Positions 10,957-23,352 of a stretch of DNA of 64,000 bases are shown here, in pieces (position 1 is the first letter of the stretch; every line of letters begins with the position of its first letter). The notes below the pieces were generated by a model. It had not been told where the DNA came from and ran no database searches. It was given only the letters and a program-made list of their open reading frames with translations. The position numbers were made by a program, and so were the translations under genes. Source of the stretch: Bidens hawaiensis (taxonomy: Eukaryota > Streptophyta > Magnoliopsida > Asterales > Asteraceae); assembly GCA_021521415.1 (NCBI GenBank), contig JAIQDT010005831.1:62001-126000 (forward strand), written 5' to 3'.

Positions 10957-12651
10957 ATGCGGAACCCTAACCCTAGGCCGCCGTCGCAGGTGCCGGCGGT
11001 TACGAAAGAAAGACGGGTATCAAAGTACTTCATCACGAATCTCCCGGAGGGTTCCACGCCGTGGGAATTGGCAGAGTTTATGAAAGGGTTTGGGGACGTT
11101 GCAGGGGCATTCGTAGCAAAAAAGAAAGACAAAGATGGTAGGCGATTCGGGTTTGTCTCCTTCATTAATGTTCGAGATTTGGTGGATTTGGAAAAGAAGC
11201 TTTCTGGCATCAAGATGGGTAAGAATAGGTTAGTTATTAATATTGCTAAGTTTGCAATTGAAAATGGGGGGCAGTGGAGTAGTAGACAGGTTAGTAGGAG
11301 CAAGCCGGTGGCGATGGGGATGAACGGTGGGGTAGAAATGGGGAGGGGGAGGAAGAAGGAGGAGAAGATCAGTGAAAGATTCAGAGCGAATAATGGTGTC
11401 ACGGTAAAGGGAATGTGGGGAAAGTCGTTCCGGGACGTTTTGGCTGACAGGAAAGGCGGTGAAGACACCGGGGGGGAGAAGAAAGATGTCAATGGTTGCG
11501 AGGTGGTTATTCCTGATTCGACCGACGCTTTTCAAGGGAAGTATAGAAAGTCATTGGTGGGACGAGCGATAGACTTCAAAGCACTTATTGATATGCGCCG
11601 GTTTGTTAATTCGGTGGGGAGGCGTGAGGTTGGGTTGCAGTATCTTGGGGGCATTTCGGTGTTGTTAACGTTTGAAAACGAATTCGAAACTTCCTACTTC
11701 CTTGAAGATAAACCGGTATGGAATGATTGGTTCTTGTCGTTGGAAAGGTGGACTGGACAGTCTTTGCATGGTGAAAGAGTTGCGTGGCTAAAGATTGTTG
11801 GGGTACCGTTGTATTTGGCATGTAACGAGACATTTGACTTGATTGGTGAGAAGTTTGGGAAGATTCTTAAAGCTTCTCAACTTTCGGAGAATGACGGGGA
11901 CTTATCGGTTAGTTGTATTGGTATTTTAAGGGGTGAGGGGTTGAAGATTGACAATCTAGTCACTTTGGTTTGGAGAGATAAGTTATTTCGGGTCTCGGTT
12001 TATGAAGAAGTGGGTGACTGGATTCCGGATTGGTTGGAAGCGGATGGTAATTCTATAGAATCGGGAGACGGGGTTGAACAGGGTTTTATTGACGGTGATC
12101 AATTGGAAGAAGGTGAAATTAGGGGGATTAAAGATGATGTTGGAAATATTTTGCATGAAGGTGAGTTTATGGTCGGATGTAGTTCACGTAAAAAAAAGTA
12201 CAGGAAAAAGAAATTGAAAAAGAAGGAAGGGGGTGGGCTTGGAGTTGGTGGGGATGTTGGGCCAGAGGTGGGACGGTCTAAGAAAAGGCCCAGGTGTGCA
12301 TCCAGTGATCCGTTTAGTCTTAATTCAATCATTGGGATTACAAACGGTGGAAAGTATACCCAGATGGAGAATGAAGGTGATGGTTCGGGAGTGGGGATTA
12401 GTGGTTCATTCGGAGGGGTAGATCTCAACAGTACCCCTGTTGGTTCTGAAATGAATGGAGGTGACGGGCAGGACAGTATGAGGGTGGGGGTGGAAGGAGG
12501 AGATAAAGCGGGGGTTGGTCGGGAGCCAGTGGATGAAGAGGTTGCGGCCACGGTTGAGACGGGTTTGGTAGCTGGAGTGCAGATTCACGGTTTTGAAGGC
12601 TTGGTTAAGGAGAACATTGTAGTGGGAGGTATTAATGGTGTTTTATCATGA
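10957..12651 (+). CDS. LINE ORF1, RRM-containing RNA-binding protein
   Basis: This intact 564-residue protein is the nucleic-acid-binding partner of the LINE reverse transcriptase. An RNA recognition motif spans about residues 20-100, with RNP2 (YFITNL, 24-29) and RNP1 (RRFGFVSF, 62-69). The middle region (about 180-360) resembles the DUF4283-type domain found with plant L1 ORF1s. The C-terminal part is low-complexity, Gly/Glu-rich, with a strongly basic patch (KKKYRKKKLKKK, about 412-423) that could bind RNA or act as a nuclear signal. No CCHC knuckle was seen. The start is the first ATG after the inferred 5' end. The stop (12649-12651) overlaps the ORF2 start as ATGA. Confidence 0.9.
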   Translation: MRNPNPRPPSQVPAVTKERRVSKYFITNLPEGSTPWELAEFMKGFGDVAGAFVAKKKDKDGRRFGFVSFINVRDLVDLEKKLSGIKMGKNRLVINIAKFAIENGGQWSSRQVSRSKPVAMGMNGGVEMGRGRKKEEKISERFRANNGVTVKGMWGKSFRDVLADRKGGEDTGGEKKDVNGCEVVIPDSTDAFQGKYRKSLVGRAIDFKALIDMRRFVNSVGRREVGLQYLGGISVLLTFENEFETSYFLEDKPVWNDWFLSLERWTGQSLHGERVAWLKIVGVPLYLACNETFDLIGEKFGKILKASQLSENDGDLSVSCIGILRGEGLKIDNLVTLVWRDKLFRVSVYEEVGDWIPDWLEADGNSIESGDGVEQGFIDGDQLEEGEIRGIKDDVGNILHEGEFMVGCSSRKKKYRKKKLKKKEGGGLGVGGDVGPEVGRSKKRPRCASSDPFSLNSIIGITNGGKYTQMENEGDGSGVGISGSFGGVDLNSTPVGSEMNGGDGQDSMRVGVEGGDKAGVGREPVDEEVAATVETGLVAGVQIHGFEGLVKENIVVGGINGVLS

Positions 12652-15600
12652 ATTTTTTATCTTTGAATCTTTGCGGGTTTGGGGGGGTGGTGGTTATAAG
12701 GCCAGTTGGGTTAGAGATTTGGTTGGCAGTGAGAAAGTGGATGTTGGTGTTTTTCAAGAGACCAAATTGGAGATTGTTACTAGAGAGTTGTTGGCCAAAT
12801 TCTGGGTTAAAGGTAATTTCGAGTTCGAGTTTGTTGCTTCGTCGGGGTTGTCGGGTGGTTTATGTTGTGTTTGGGACCCTAGAGTTTTTGGGGTGTTAGA
12901 TTGTATAAAGGATAGGAATTTTTTGTGTTTAAAAGGTTTCATGAAAGGTGAGGGGAGTCTTTTGAACATTGTTAACGTGTATGCTCCGCAAGGGGCGATG
13001 AGTAAGAGGATGTTGTGGGATCGGTTGTCGGATTTGGTTGGAGGTGGTGATGGGTTTTGGGTGGTTTGTGGAGATTTTAACGTGGTTAGGGAGGCGTCTG
13101 AACGAAGGAATTCGGTGTTCAAAGGGGGGTGTTCTCGGTCGTTTAATGGGTTTATACGGGAAATTAATCTTAGGGAGTATGAGATGCGTAATTTCCGGTT
13201 CACGTGTATTCGTGAAGGGGGAAAGAAATGTAGTAAGTTGGATCGGTTTTTAGTTAGTGTTGATTTTTTTAATAAATGGCCGGAAGCTTGTTTGAGGGCT
13301 TTGTCTACATGTATTTCGGATCATAGGCCTATTATTTTGTCGTGTAAAGAGGTTAACTTTGGCCCTCGGCCGTTTAGGGTGTTGAACTCTTGGACTTGTC
13401 GTGCCGGGTTCGAAGATGTGGTGAAAACGGTGGTGGACTCTTTTGTTTTTGAAGGTCCGTCGGATTTGAGGTTGTTAGCTAAACTTAAATGGTTGCGGAT
13501 TCACATTAAACGGTGGAGGGATGAGATGGTAGTTAAAGAGGAAGAGGAGAAAAAGGTGGTTCGGGAGGAAATGGCTATTTTAGAAGAATGTATTGAAGAA
13601 AGGGATTTAGAGGAGGATGAAGTATGAACTTTAGCAAGGTGTAAAGCGGTATTAAAAGAACATGAAGGTTTGAAGCTTCAAGATTTGGTTCAAAGATCTC
13701 GAGTGAAGTGGGCAAGGGATGGAGACGATAATACTAAGTTCTTTCATTCTATGGTTAATTGTCGCAAAGCCTCGAATGGGATCCCAGGGTTGAATGTTAA
13801 TGGGGTATGGGTTACTAAGGCGTCGTTAATTAAAAAAGAAGTTTTTCGGTTTTTTAGGGAGCGTTTTCATGAAGATTTGGATAATAGGCCGCAATTGAGA
13901 TGTATGAATTGTTTACGGCTGTCGGAAGAGGATAGTGGGTTTTTGGTTGAGTGGTTTAAAACTTCGGAGATTAAAGCCGCAGTTTTTGAATGTGGAAGCG
14001 ACAAAGCGCCGGGACCGGATGGGTTCAATTTTCTCTTTATTAAAAAGTTTTGGGGAGTGTTTGAAGAAGACTTTTATGCAGTTTTTTCTGATTTTTTTGA
14101 GGACGGTAAGATCAATATAGGTTGTAACTCTTCGTTTATCACGTTGATTCCTAAGAAGAAGGATCCTTTGTCATTAAACGACTACCGGCCTATTAGTTTG
14201 GTGGGAGTTATTGCTAAGGTTATTTCCAAGCTGTTGGCGAATAGGATGAAAGTGGTGTTGGACTCGGTTATTTCGGATCAACAGTCGGCGTTTATTCGTG
14301 GTAGGTCTATCATAGATGGGCCGCTGGTGATTAATGAAGTTGTTTCGTGGTGTAAATTAAAGAAGAAGAAGTGCTTTCTCTTGAAAATAGACTTTGAGAA
14401 AGCGTATGATAACGTGAATTGGGATTTTGTGATTTCTATTCTTCACCAAATGAATTTCCCGGGTAGATGGTGTCAGTGGGTTAGAGGACTTCTTTCTTCA
14501 GCTCGGTCCGCGGTGTTGGTCAATGGGAGTCCGACTTACGAGTTTAAATGTTCTAAAGGAATGAGACAAGGTGATCCTAGTTCTCCTTTTTTGTTTCTCG
14601 TTGTTATGGAGGCGCTTTCGTGTATGATTCGTGCGGTGTGCGATGAAGGTTTATTTTGTGGAATCAAACTTCCTAACAATAGGCCGGTTCTTTCTCATTT
14701 GTTTTATGCGGACGATGCCATGATTTTGGGGGAGTGGTCTATTGATAATATTAAGTGTGTTATTAGAGTGTTGAGGTGTTTTTATTTATGTTCCGGGTTG
14801 AAAATTAACGTGGCTAAATCGTCTTTGTTTGGTGTGGGTGTGGAGGATGGAGAGATAGGGTGCATGGCGAATGTTATTGGGTGTAGGAAAGGTGAGTTTC
14901 CGTTTGAGTATTTAGGGCTCAAAGTTGGGGCGAATATGAATCGGATTGTTAGTTGGAATCCTGTGGTGGAGATCATTCATAATAGGTTGGATTCTTGGAA
15001 GGTGAAAACTTTATCGATTGGAGGTAGGGTTACGCTTATTAAGTCGGTCCTTTCGAGTTTACCGGTGTATTATATGTCTCTCTATGTTGTTCCTAAAGCG
15101 GTTATTAAGAAGATCGATTCGTTGTATAAGAAGTTTCTTTGGGGAGGCTCGGTGGAGTCTAAGAAAATTCATTGGGTTGCGTGGGAGAGAGTTGCGGTGC
15201 CGATTAAGGAAGGGGGTCTTGGTATTTGTAGTACTGGTGTTTCCAGTGTTGCATTGATAAGTAAGTGGCTTTGGAGGTATAAGAGTGAAAATGGTCTTTG
15301 GAAGAGGGTTATTTGCGCTATTCATAGGTCGTCGGTTGGGTGGGGTGGGTTACCAATTGGTAGGTTGGGTAATGGGGTGTGGGCTAATATAGCTAAACAG
15401 GTGAATAAGCTTTCAGTCGGAAATGTTCCTTTTCGGAATTTTTTTAAGGGAGAAGTTCGTTCGGGGGATACGATTCAATTTTGGTTGGATCCTTGGATGA
15501 CGTCAGTGCCCTTAAAGGATGTATATTGTAATGCTTTTAAATTTGAAAGGTTCAAAAATTGTTTGGTTTCGGATCGGGTTTTTAAAGGGCCGAATGGTTT

Positions 15601-16300
15601 GGTGTTTGATTGGAGTTGGATAGATGGTGAGAGGAATTCGATAGTGTTGGATGAAATTGGCAGTATGGAAGCTTCTATTACACCGATGGTGTTTCCGGAT
15701 GGAGAGGATTATTGGAGGTGGGTCGGTGGTGGGTCTAGTGGTTTTTCTGTCGGAACAGTTAAAAATCTTATTCGGGCCCATAGTGGTTTCTGTGGCTCGG
15801 GGTCGTTTCGGTGGTGTAGATGGGTTCCGGTTAGATGTAATATTTTCGCTTGGAGGGCTGTTTTGGGTAAAATTCCGACTGTTGACGCGTTATCGTATAG
15901 GAAGATTTCGGTGGGGCGCTCGACTTGTGTTTTATGCGAGTTTGGTGACGAGTCAGTTGAGCATATGTTCACTTCTTGTTATGTGGCTTCGATTATTTGG
16001 CAAGCTATTGCGTCATGGTGTGGTATTAATAATTTTTTTGCCTTCTCCATGGAGGATCTGATGGAGGTGCATAATTATGTTGGGCTAAAAGGATTTGCTA
16101 AATCTGCTTTTCAAGGTATTGTGATTTTCAGCTGTTGGCGAATATGGAAAGCTAGGAATGATTGTGTTTTTGATCGTAAAATTGTTAGGGTGGGTGATTT
16201 AATTAGTGAGATTAAATCCCTAAGTTTTTTCTGGTTTTCTAATAGGTTTGATAAGTATTCCCTGTCTTGGGATTCGTGGTGTCGGTTTACGTTTATGTAA
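12648..16300 (+). pseudogene. LINE ORF2, endonuclease plus reverse transcriptase, two lesions
   Basis: The start at 12648 overlaps the ORF1 stop and opens with the conserved endonuclease beginning (MNFLSLNLCGFGG). The frame then shifts at a run of seven Gs (12681-12687); all later domains are in the next frame. Endonuclease motifs are QETKLE, GDFN (13070-13081) and SDHRP (13316-13330). A TGA at 13625-13627 stands where related proteins usually have Trp. The reverse transcriptase follows, with NDYRPISL, DFEKAYD, GMRQGDP and the catalytic YADD (14705-14716), then a C-terminal Cys/His region (CVLCEFGDESVEHMF) of the zf-RVT type. No RNase H was identified. The enzyme would nick target DNA and prime reverse transcription on it. 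As read the two lesions prevent a full-length product. Confidence 0.9.
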
Positions 16301-17804
16301 TTGGTGTTTGTGGGTGGTTTTGCCTTTTTTTGGGCTGTGTTAATAGAAATTTTCTTGTCAAAAAAAAAATATATATTATTTATTATTTCGAGGGAAGCAG
16401 GCAGCCCTACGAGGGATCGTGGAGACGAGCATAAATTTTCTTGAAGTGGTTGGCAAAATAACATAATCCCACGTAAACATTATTATTGTTATTAGTCTCT
16501 TTTGGGTTGAAGCCACTGTATGCTTGACGAAAAAGACAAAAAGCAGCCACAACTGAAGGGAATAGGACAGCCGCGAGTCAAATATTTTGGAGGTGTTCAG
16601 GTTCTCACCTACTCACTCAAACACGGTTGTCTTATTTTTAATTCTATTATTTTTATTATGAACTTTGTTGAACCAATTTATTATTTTCTTGTTTTCGAAC
16701 ATGATTATTGGCTAAAACTTATCAGTTGCCTAGGTTTTTGAATGAATGTTTGTTGAACTTTGGATTGCTTATCGGTTTTATTGGGTATTGGTGCTGGACT
16801 AATATTATTGTAACCAACTTTTTGATGCTTTTAAGATGAATATGCATACTTATTATTAATTTACTTTTATTCAATTGTTCCATATGTGTCTTTGTGAAAG
16901 TCTTTCATTGTGTAGACGCATATTAGGTTATCTACTTTGTGTTCGTAACTAGTTTATGGTTTATAGTCGACATACTCCATAGGAACTATTGTTTGAGGGT
17001 TTAGAGATTTTAAGTGTTCTACCTATCTTGAGACTAAGAGTTAATAGATAGTTGGGTTGTCTTATTCATTAGGCGGTTTGGGTATAGATCACACGAGAGT
17101 TGGTTTCCCCCTTATTGTCTTTTGATTTTTGCTATCCTAAGTCTTTTTAAGCATCTTTAGGTTACTCCTTACGTCCCTTACACTCCCGGATGTATTGTGA
17201 TTAGTGAGACTGAGAGGTGATCTAGTCATTAGAGTACTTTAATATTGATGGAGAGACTGAGAGGTAATCTAACCAACCGGTTTGCGTCATACGCCCCTTA
17301 GGTATTCCTTCTAGGTTACACCCAGGGAATGATCAGGGATCCACTAGGATGTCTAGGGCGTCGTATCTTTAGATACCGGTTCCATCACATTTTCCATAGC
17401 CGATAAGCATCCAAGATTCACAAATAGGATTTCAAGCCTAGGTAACGCCTTTCTCATTATTGTCTTCGTCTAAGTCTTTAGAGTTTAAGTTTATTTTATT
17501 AGTTAATTTAGCTTAATTAAATAGTCTAAATAATTATTAGTTTTATAATAAAATAAATAAAAATCCAAAAAGAATCTTTTTCTTAATTGTTAGTTTATTT
17601 AGCTTTTAGAATCTAGTTTTGTTAATTTAATTAGTGTCTCTTGGGTTCGATATTCCCGGACTTCCCATAGCTATTCTACACTTAATAGGTTCACTTGCCT
17701 GTTGCTAGTGGTTTGGTTTAGGGTATTCTAGATTTTTATTACTCGTTGTGCTAGGTTGATTTATTGCAATATTTTTATATACCACTTTAAGCGCATCAAG
17801 TTTT

Positions 17805-17822
17805 TGGCGCCGTTGCCGGGGA
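17805..17822 (+). other. Athila-1 primer binding site (tRNA-Asp)
   Basis: TGGCGCCGTTGCCGGGG is the complement of the plant tRNA-Asp 3' end including CCA, the primer used by Athila-clade elements. It lies six bases after the LTR end (17798). Confidence 0.88.
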
Positions 17823-17989
17823 CACTTGGTAATTGGCGAATTAGATTCTATTTGTTTTTTCTTTGTTTTTAGTTTTAGCTTAATTAATTAGATTTTATTT
17901 TATTACTTAATTGCTCTTAATTTCTATCTGTGTTTCGTGTGCTGTAGGGATAAGCTTGGGTCCTCACTATTTTATTTGTTTTTCAGCGT

Positions 17990-19266
17990 ATGCGACGTAC
18001 CCGTTCGCTAGGATCACTAGAGTTCACTGTGTCTGACGAACCCGAGAGAGATTTTTGTGAGCGCCGTAAGGAGCTTCGGGAGATTACACGTGCTCTACGC
18101 GAAAGCAAGGTACACGTTTCAGATTCCACTTTAGATATGTGTGACGCTATTCCCCCTAGGCGTACGGTTCACTCGAGAGCGAATGAGGGAGTTATGGGGA
18201 CACGGTCTGCTATCACACATCCAGCGATGCCTGATTCTAATAACTGGCATATTCCGCCCAACGTCATGAATTCTATTACTAATTCCTCCTCATTTCACGG
18301 ACTTGAAGACGAGGACGTGCCGGGCCACCTAAACAAATTCATTCGCATCTGCGACACTTTTCATATCGCCAACGCCACTCGTGGTTGGAAAACCTTCCCC
18401 TTGGGTTCATTACTACCTGGGATGAACTTCAAGATAAATTCCTAAAGAAGTATTTTCCGCCATCTAAAGCCTCGCGACTTCATGATCAGATCTATTCCTT
18501 CTGCATGGACCCTGACGAGTCATACCCTTTGGCTTGGGAAAGGTTCCATAATCTGCTTAGTAGATGCCCCCAGCATGGTCTGTCCAAATGGGCTGTAGTC
18601 GAGAAATTCTATAACGGGCTGACCTTTGAGTTGCAGCAGAGATTCAACACGTCAGCTGGAGGGGACATATTAGAGAAGCTGGATATAGATGAGTGTGAGT
18701 CGATGTTTGAGAGCTTCGCCCTAACCGAGCAACGGGGATCATCCGCCCAAGGTACTTCCAAAACCACCACTTCTTCCGCTCGAGGCGTCCATCAAGTCTC
18801 GAATGATACTAGCATCACGGCTGCCTTAGAGGCAATTTAGAGGGAAATTAAGGACTTGAAGAAGGTCGTTAATAGGTGCGAGATCTGCCGAGGAGGGCAC
18901 GACACAGTTGATTGTCCGGTTGATCAGCAGGAGCAGGTGGACTACTTGGGAAATCAGAATAGAGGACAGAATGCCTACGGGAACCCAGGATGGAGGAACA
19001 GCTCCAACTATGGTTGGAGGTCGGGAGGTAATGCTCAGGGCTTTCAGCCGAGGCAGGAGCAAAGTCAGGTTAGAGATACAGAGGTGGCAGGGAGTTCGAG
19101 TGTGGGGAAGAGCAGTGGTATGGACCCGGATCTTAAGGAGTTTCTATCTAAGCAATCTACCATGCTTTCCCACCTTATTGATAGAGATAATAACATACAG
19201 AATAGACTGGCTGAGCACGACACCTTATTGAAGAACCAGCAGTCGTCAATTTTGGAGATGTCTTGA
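17990..19266 (+). pseudogene. gag: Athila-1 gag, frameshifted
   Basis: The first frame (17990-18445) encodes the N-terminal part and the start of the capsid-like region (SSSFHGLEDEDVPGHL). The continuation is in another frame from about 18390 (ELQDKFLKKYFPP), so one frameshift lies between 18390 and 18445. A TAG at 18838-18840 interrupts it, probably from CAG. The zinc knuckle CEICRGGHDTVDC (18877-18915) has the CX2CX3HX4C spacing seen in Athila, followed by an Asn/Gly/Arg-rich tail and a predicted coiled coil (LSKQSTML...LLKNQQSS). TGA ends the frame at 19264-19266. In life this protein forms the particle. Confidence 0.82.
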
Positions 19267-19361
19267 AAGATGGATGAGATGATGAAGCATACGCTACCTA
19301 ATAAGCAGGTCGGAGCGTTTCAGGGAAGCACTGAGCTTAACCCGAAGGCACAGTTGAAGGC

Positions 19362-22300
19362 GTGACCACCCGCAGTGGTAGAGGAGGCGATAGAGACCAG
19401 CCGCCGGCAGATGATGAGGAGCCGGTGGACGAGGAGATAGAGATGGAGGCTCTTGTGGAGAAGGTTGTTAAGAAGAAGATTGAAGAAAAGAAAAGTCCCG
19501 AAGTCGATCTTGCTCAAGGTCCGTATCTTGCTCGTCTTCTGTGGCAAAAGTATGTAGAGGAATATGGACATTTCTTAGACATGTTTAAACAGCTTAAAAT
19601 CAATCTTCTGTTTGTCGAAGCACTCCAGCATATGCCCAAATATGCCAAATTCTTAAAAGATCTTCTTTCGAACAAGAAGAACCTGGAGGGGCTTTCGACG
19701 GTATGTATAAATGAAGGATGCTCTGCGGTAGTCCAGAACAAGCTGCCGGAGAAATTAGCAGACCCGGGACACTTCACGATCCCGTGTTTGTTTGGCAGCT
19801 CAACTGAGAGCTACGCGTTGGCCGATTTAGGTGCTAGCATAAATCTTATGCCATATTCTCTATACAAAAAGCTAGACCTTGGCGAGCCGGTCCCGATGCG
19901 TATGAGTTTATCCTTGGCCGACCGTTCGGTCAAATATCCGCGGGGAATCGTGGAAAACGTACTCGTTAAAGTTGATAAATTTGTTTTCCCTGTGGATTTT
20001 GTTATTCTTGACATGGAGGCTGACGATCAAGTCCCACTCATTTTGGGATGACCCTTCCTGCGTACTGCTAAAGCGCTTATTGACGTCTTCGACGGCAAAA
20101 TTACACTTCATGTAGGGGAGGAGAACGTCACCTTCGATGTCGTCAAATCGATGAGGAACTCTTGTAGTCAGGACGATTCCGTTTACTTTCTTGACACGCT
20201 CATATCTCAGTTCGAGTGTTGTCTTGACTACATCTCTGGAGTAGATTTGCTCAATCAGGAGGACGAGGTTGATGTTCCCCCAAAGCACGACTTGAGCGTT
20301 CTTGCTAGCTCACCTCCTGAATACCCCGAGGTGTTCACGGTTGCCGATAGCACCGAGGGATCTAAGGAGAGACCATCGATTGAGGCACCACCGTCCCTTG
20401 AGCTTAAAGAGCTACCTCCTCATTTGGAGTATGCTTTCTTGGACGGTGAGGCCGATTTGCCCGTCATCATTTCTTATCGGTTGACGGATGATGAGAAGTC
20501 GAGGTTGGTTGGTGTGCTCAAGGCACACAAACAGGCTATTGCGTGGAAACTCGTGGACATTCAAGGCATCAGCCCTAACTTTTGCACGCACAGGATACTC
20601 ATGGAGGATGAGTACAAGCCTGTAATCCAATCTTAAAGGAGACTTAACCCTAACATGTCGGAGGTGGTCAAGAAGGAGGTTATCAAAGTCCTCGACGCTG
20701 GTCTGATTTATCCCATCTCCGATTCTCCATGGGTGAGTCCCGTTCAGGTCGTCCCTAAGAAGGGAGGGATGACAGTTGTCACTAACGAACATAATGAGTT
20801 TATTCCGACTAGGATAGTCACAGGTTGGCGAGTGTGCATCGACTACAGGAGGCTTAACGACGCTACTAGGAAAGACCACTTTCCTCTTCCGTTCATTGAT
20901 AAGATGTTGGAGCGCCTGTCGGGACGACAGTTTTACTGTTTTCTTGACGGATTTTCAGGTTATTTCCAGATCCCGGTCGCACATGAAGATCAGGAAAAGA
21001 CCACATTTACATGCCCATACGGTACCTTCGCATACAAGCGTATGCCTTTCGGGTTATGTAATGCTCCGGCTACATTCCAGCGTTGCATGGTAGCTATTTT
21101 CCAGGACATGATCGAGAGTTCCATGGAGGTCTTCATGGATGATTTTTCGGTATATGGGGACTCTTTTGATCAATGTCTTTCTAATCTTGAGAGGTTGATG
21201 AAGTGGTGCATAGAGACGAAGTTGATGCTGAACTGGGAGAAGTGCCACTTCATGGTGACTGAAGGCATTGTGCTCGGGCACAAGATTTCGTGAGACGGTA
21301 TTGAGGTAGATAGAGCTAAGATCGACACCATCAGTAGACTTCCTCCACCGACTAGTGTGAAATCCGTTCGTAGTTTTCTCGGGCATGCGGGTTTTTATCG
21401 TAGGTTCATCAGAGATTTTTCTAAGATCACCCGGCCCATGACTCGCCTTCTAGAGAAGGACATCACATTCGACTTTGATGCTGATTGTCTGAAGGCGTCT
21501 GAGTTTCTCAAGGGGCAGCTGGTTAACGCCCCTATCTTAGTAGCACCCGACTGGAGCTTACCCTTCGAGCTCATGTGCGACGCTAGTGATTTTGTAGTCG
21601 GGGCTGTTCTAGGTCAGCGGAAGGACAAGCACTTCCATCCTATCTACTACGCGAGTAAGACCCTTAACGATGGTCAGGAGAATTACACGACTACTGAGAA
21701 GGAGCTTCTAGCAGTGGTCTTCGTGTTCGACAAATTCCGTTCTTATTTTGTGATGTCTAAAACCATCGTTTATACTGATCATGCGGCATTGCGATACCTG
21801 TTCATCAAGAAAGATGCCAAGCCTCATTTGATACGATGGATTCTCTTGCTTTCTGAGTTCGATATTGAGATTAGAGATAAAAAGGGAGCGGAGAATGTTG
21901 CTGCGGATCACTTGTCACGTTTGGAGGATTTGTAGAGAGAGGAGTTTAGAGAGGACACCATCGGGGATAGGTTTCCCCATGAGTCGTTGATGATGGTGAG
22001 AGTGAGTTATAAGAGCGAGCCAGTCCTGTACGTGAGTTCTGAAGAGGAGGGTCTGCCATGGTTCTCCGACATTGCAAATTTTCTGGCCGAAGGAGTGGTA
22101 GTTAAGGGCATGAGTTATCAGCAGAGGAGGAAGTTTTTCGCAGATACCAGCCACTATATATGGGATGAACCATATTTATTTCGTGTAGGCGCCGATCGAG
22201 TGTTAAGGAGGTGTGTGAGTAAAGAAGAGGGCCGTGAGATTCGTAGACATTGTCATGAGGGTTTGACTGGAGGCCACCATGGTCCGTCTTCCACCGCTAG

Positions 22301-23352
22301 GAAAGTTCTGTATTCCGGTTTTTATTAGCCATCGATTTTCAAAGACCTCATGTGTTTGTCAGACAGTGTGATGCATGTCATCGCACTAGTAACATCTCAT
22401 CCCGTAATGAGATGCCCCAAAACCCTATTCAGGTTTGTGAGGTTTTCGATGTTTGGGGCATTGATTTCATGGGTCCGTTCCCCTCTTCTCGAGGGAACCA
22501 ATACATTCTCATGGCTATCGATTACGTTTCCAAGTGGGTTGAGGCTCAAGCCTTTCCACTATTGACGCCCAAGTTGTTGTGGGATTTTTGAAGAGGTTGT
22601 TCAGTCGGTTTGGTACTCCCAAGGCCTTGATCAGTGATAGGGGCACGCATTTCTGCAATGCCTAGATGGAGAAGACGATGGCACGGTATGGGGTCACCCA
22701 TCGATTGTCCACCACATATCACCCACAGACGAGCGGGCAAGTGGAGAACGCAAACTGAGGCGTTAAGCTTATTTTGGAGAAAACTGTCGGCAAGAACCGC
22801 AAGGACTGGTCTGATAAGTTAGATGATGCGCTTTGGGCTTTCCGCACAGCTTTTAAAACGCCTATTGGGACCACACCCTTTAGGATGGTTTATGGGAAAG
22901 TGTGTCATCTACCGGTTGAGTTAGAGCATAGAGCGTATTGGGCGTTGAGATCCGTTAATCTTGACCTGACCCAAGCTGCAAAAAACCGGTATCTTCAAAT
23001 TCATGAGGTTGAGGAGCTGAGAGATGAGGCGTATGCGAGATCGTGGAGTTATAAGGAGCCTACGAAGGCGTTGCACGATCGGAAGTTGAAGAAGGTGAAA
23101 GAGTTTAAGTGTGGGGATCGAGTGTTGGTTTATAATTCCCGTCTGAAGTTATTTCCAGGCAAACTTAGATCGAGATGGGTAGGACCGTATATGGTCAAGG
23201 AGGTGTTCCCACATGGTGCGATTGAACTTCAGGATGTTGATGGGAGCTCGTGGAAGGTGAATGGCCATAGGTTGAAGCGTTATATTGGTGGGCCGGTTGA
23301 TTCGGTTGAGGAGGACGTGTTTCGCTTCGACATCCCTAGGTTGATTGATTGA
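19362..23352 (+). pseudogene. pol: Athila-1 pol: protease, RT, RNase H, integrase
   Basis: Domains in order are an aspartic protease with DLGAS (near 19827), reverse transcriptase with FMDDF (21132-21146), RNase H ([10 protein letters not shown], near 21775), and integrase with the HHCC finger (HCHEGLTGGHHG to [10 protein letters not shown]). The integrase core ([18 protein letters not shown]) and the C-terminal FPGKLRSRWVGPY domain follow. In-frame stops occur at 20049, 20634, 21291, 21933 and 22326. Frameshifts fall at about 22330-22352 and 22560-22600, with further stops in the integrase core near 22664 and 22756. Most stops replace residues expected from CGA, CAA, CAG or TGG, matching cytosine deamination. 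The frame starting 19362 may begin earlier. No envelope-like ORF follows; the element is cut at about 23570. Confidence 0.9.

Larger units (their letters stand above)
10821..16371 (+). mobile_element. Full-length L1-type LINE, 5.55 kb
   Basis: Identical 17-bp repeats TATATTATTTATTATTT flank it (10804-10820 and 16372-16388). The 3' end is a 10-base poly(A) (16360-16369). It has a 136-bp 5' UTR, two overlapping ORFs and a short 3' UTR. The T/A-rich target fits L1 endonuclease preference. It is inserted in the Athila-1 LTR and is therefore younger than it. Only two lesions interrupt ORF2, so it is recent but not autonomous as read. Confidence 0.92.
10270..17798 (+). mobile_element. Athila-1 5' LTR, split by a LINE
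   Basis: The left end (10270-10340, with TGGTCTAAAATAGAC and TATGAATATTTCC) aligns with the start of the Athila-2 LTR at 35937. The right part (16389-17798) aligns with the rest of that LTR and ends GCGCATCA just before the tRNA-Asp primer site. Removing the LINE and one target copy (10821-16388) leaves about 1.96 kb, close to the 1.7 kb of the Athila-2 LTR. A TTA microsatellite lies at 10596-10641. Confidence 0.7.

Noticed and set aside
10896..11535. Minus-strand frames of 198 and 101 codons
   Set aside because: Antisense shadows of LINE ORF1, which has clear RNP motifs on the plus strand.
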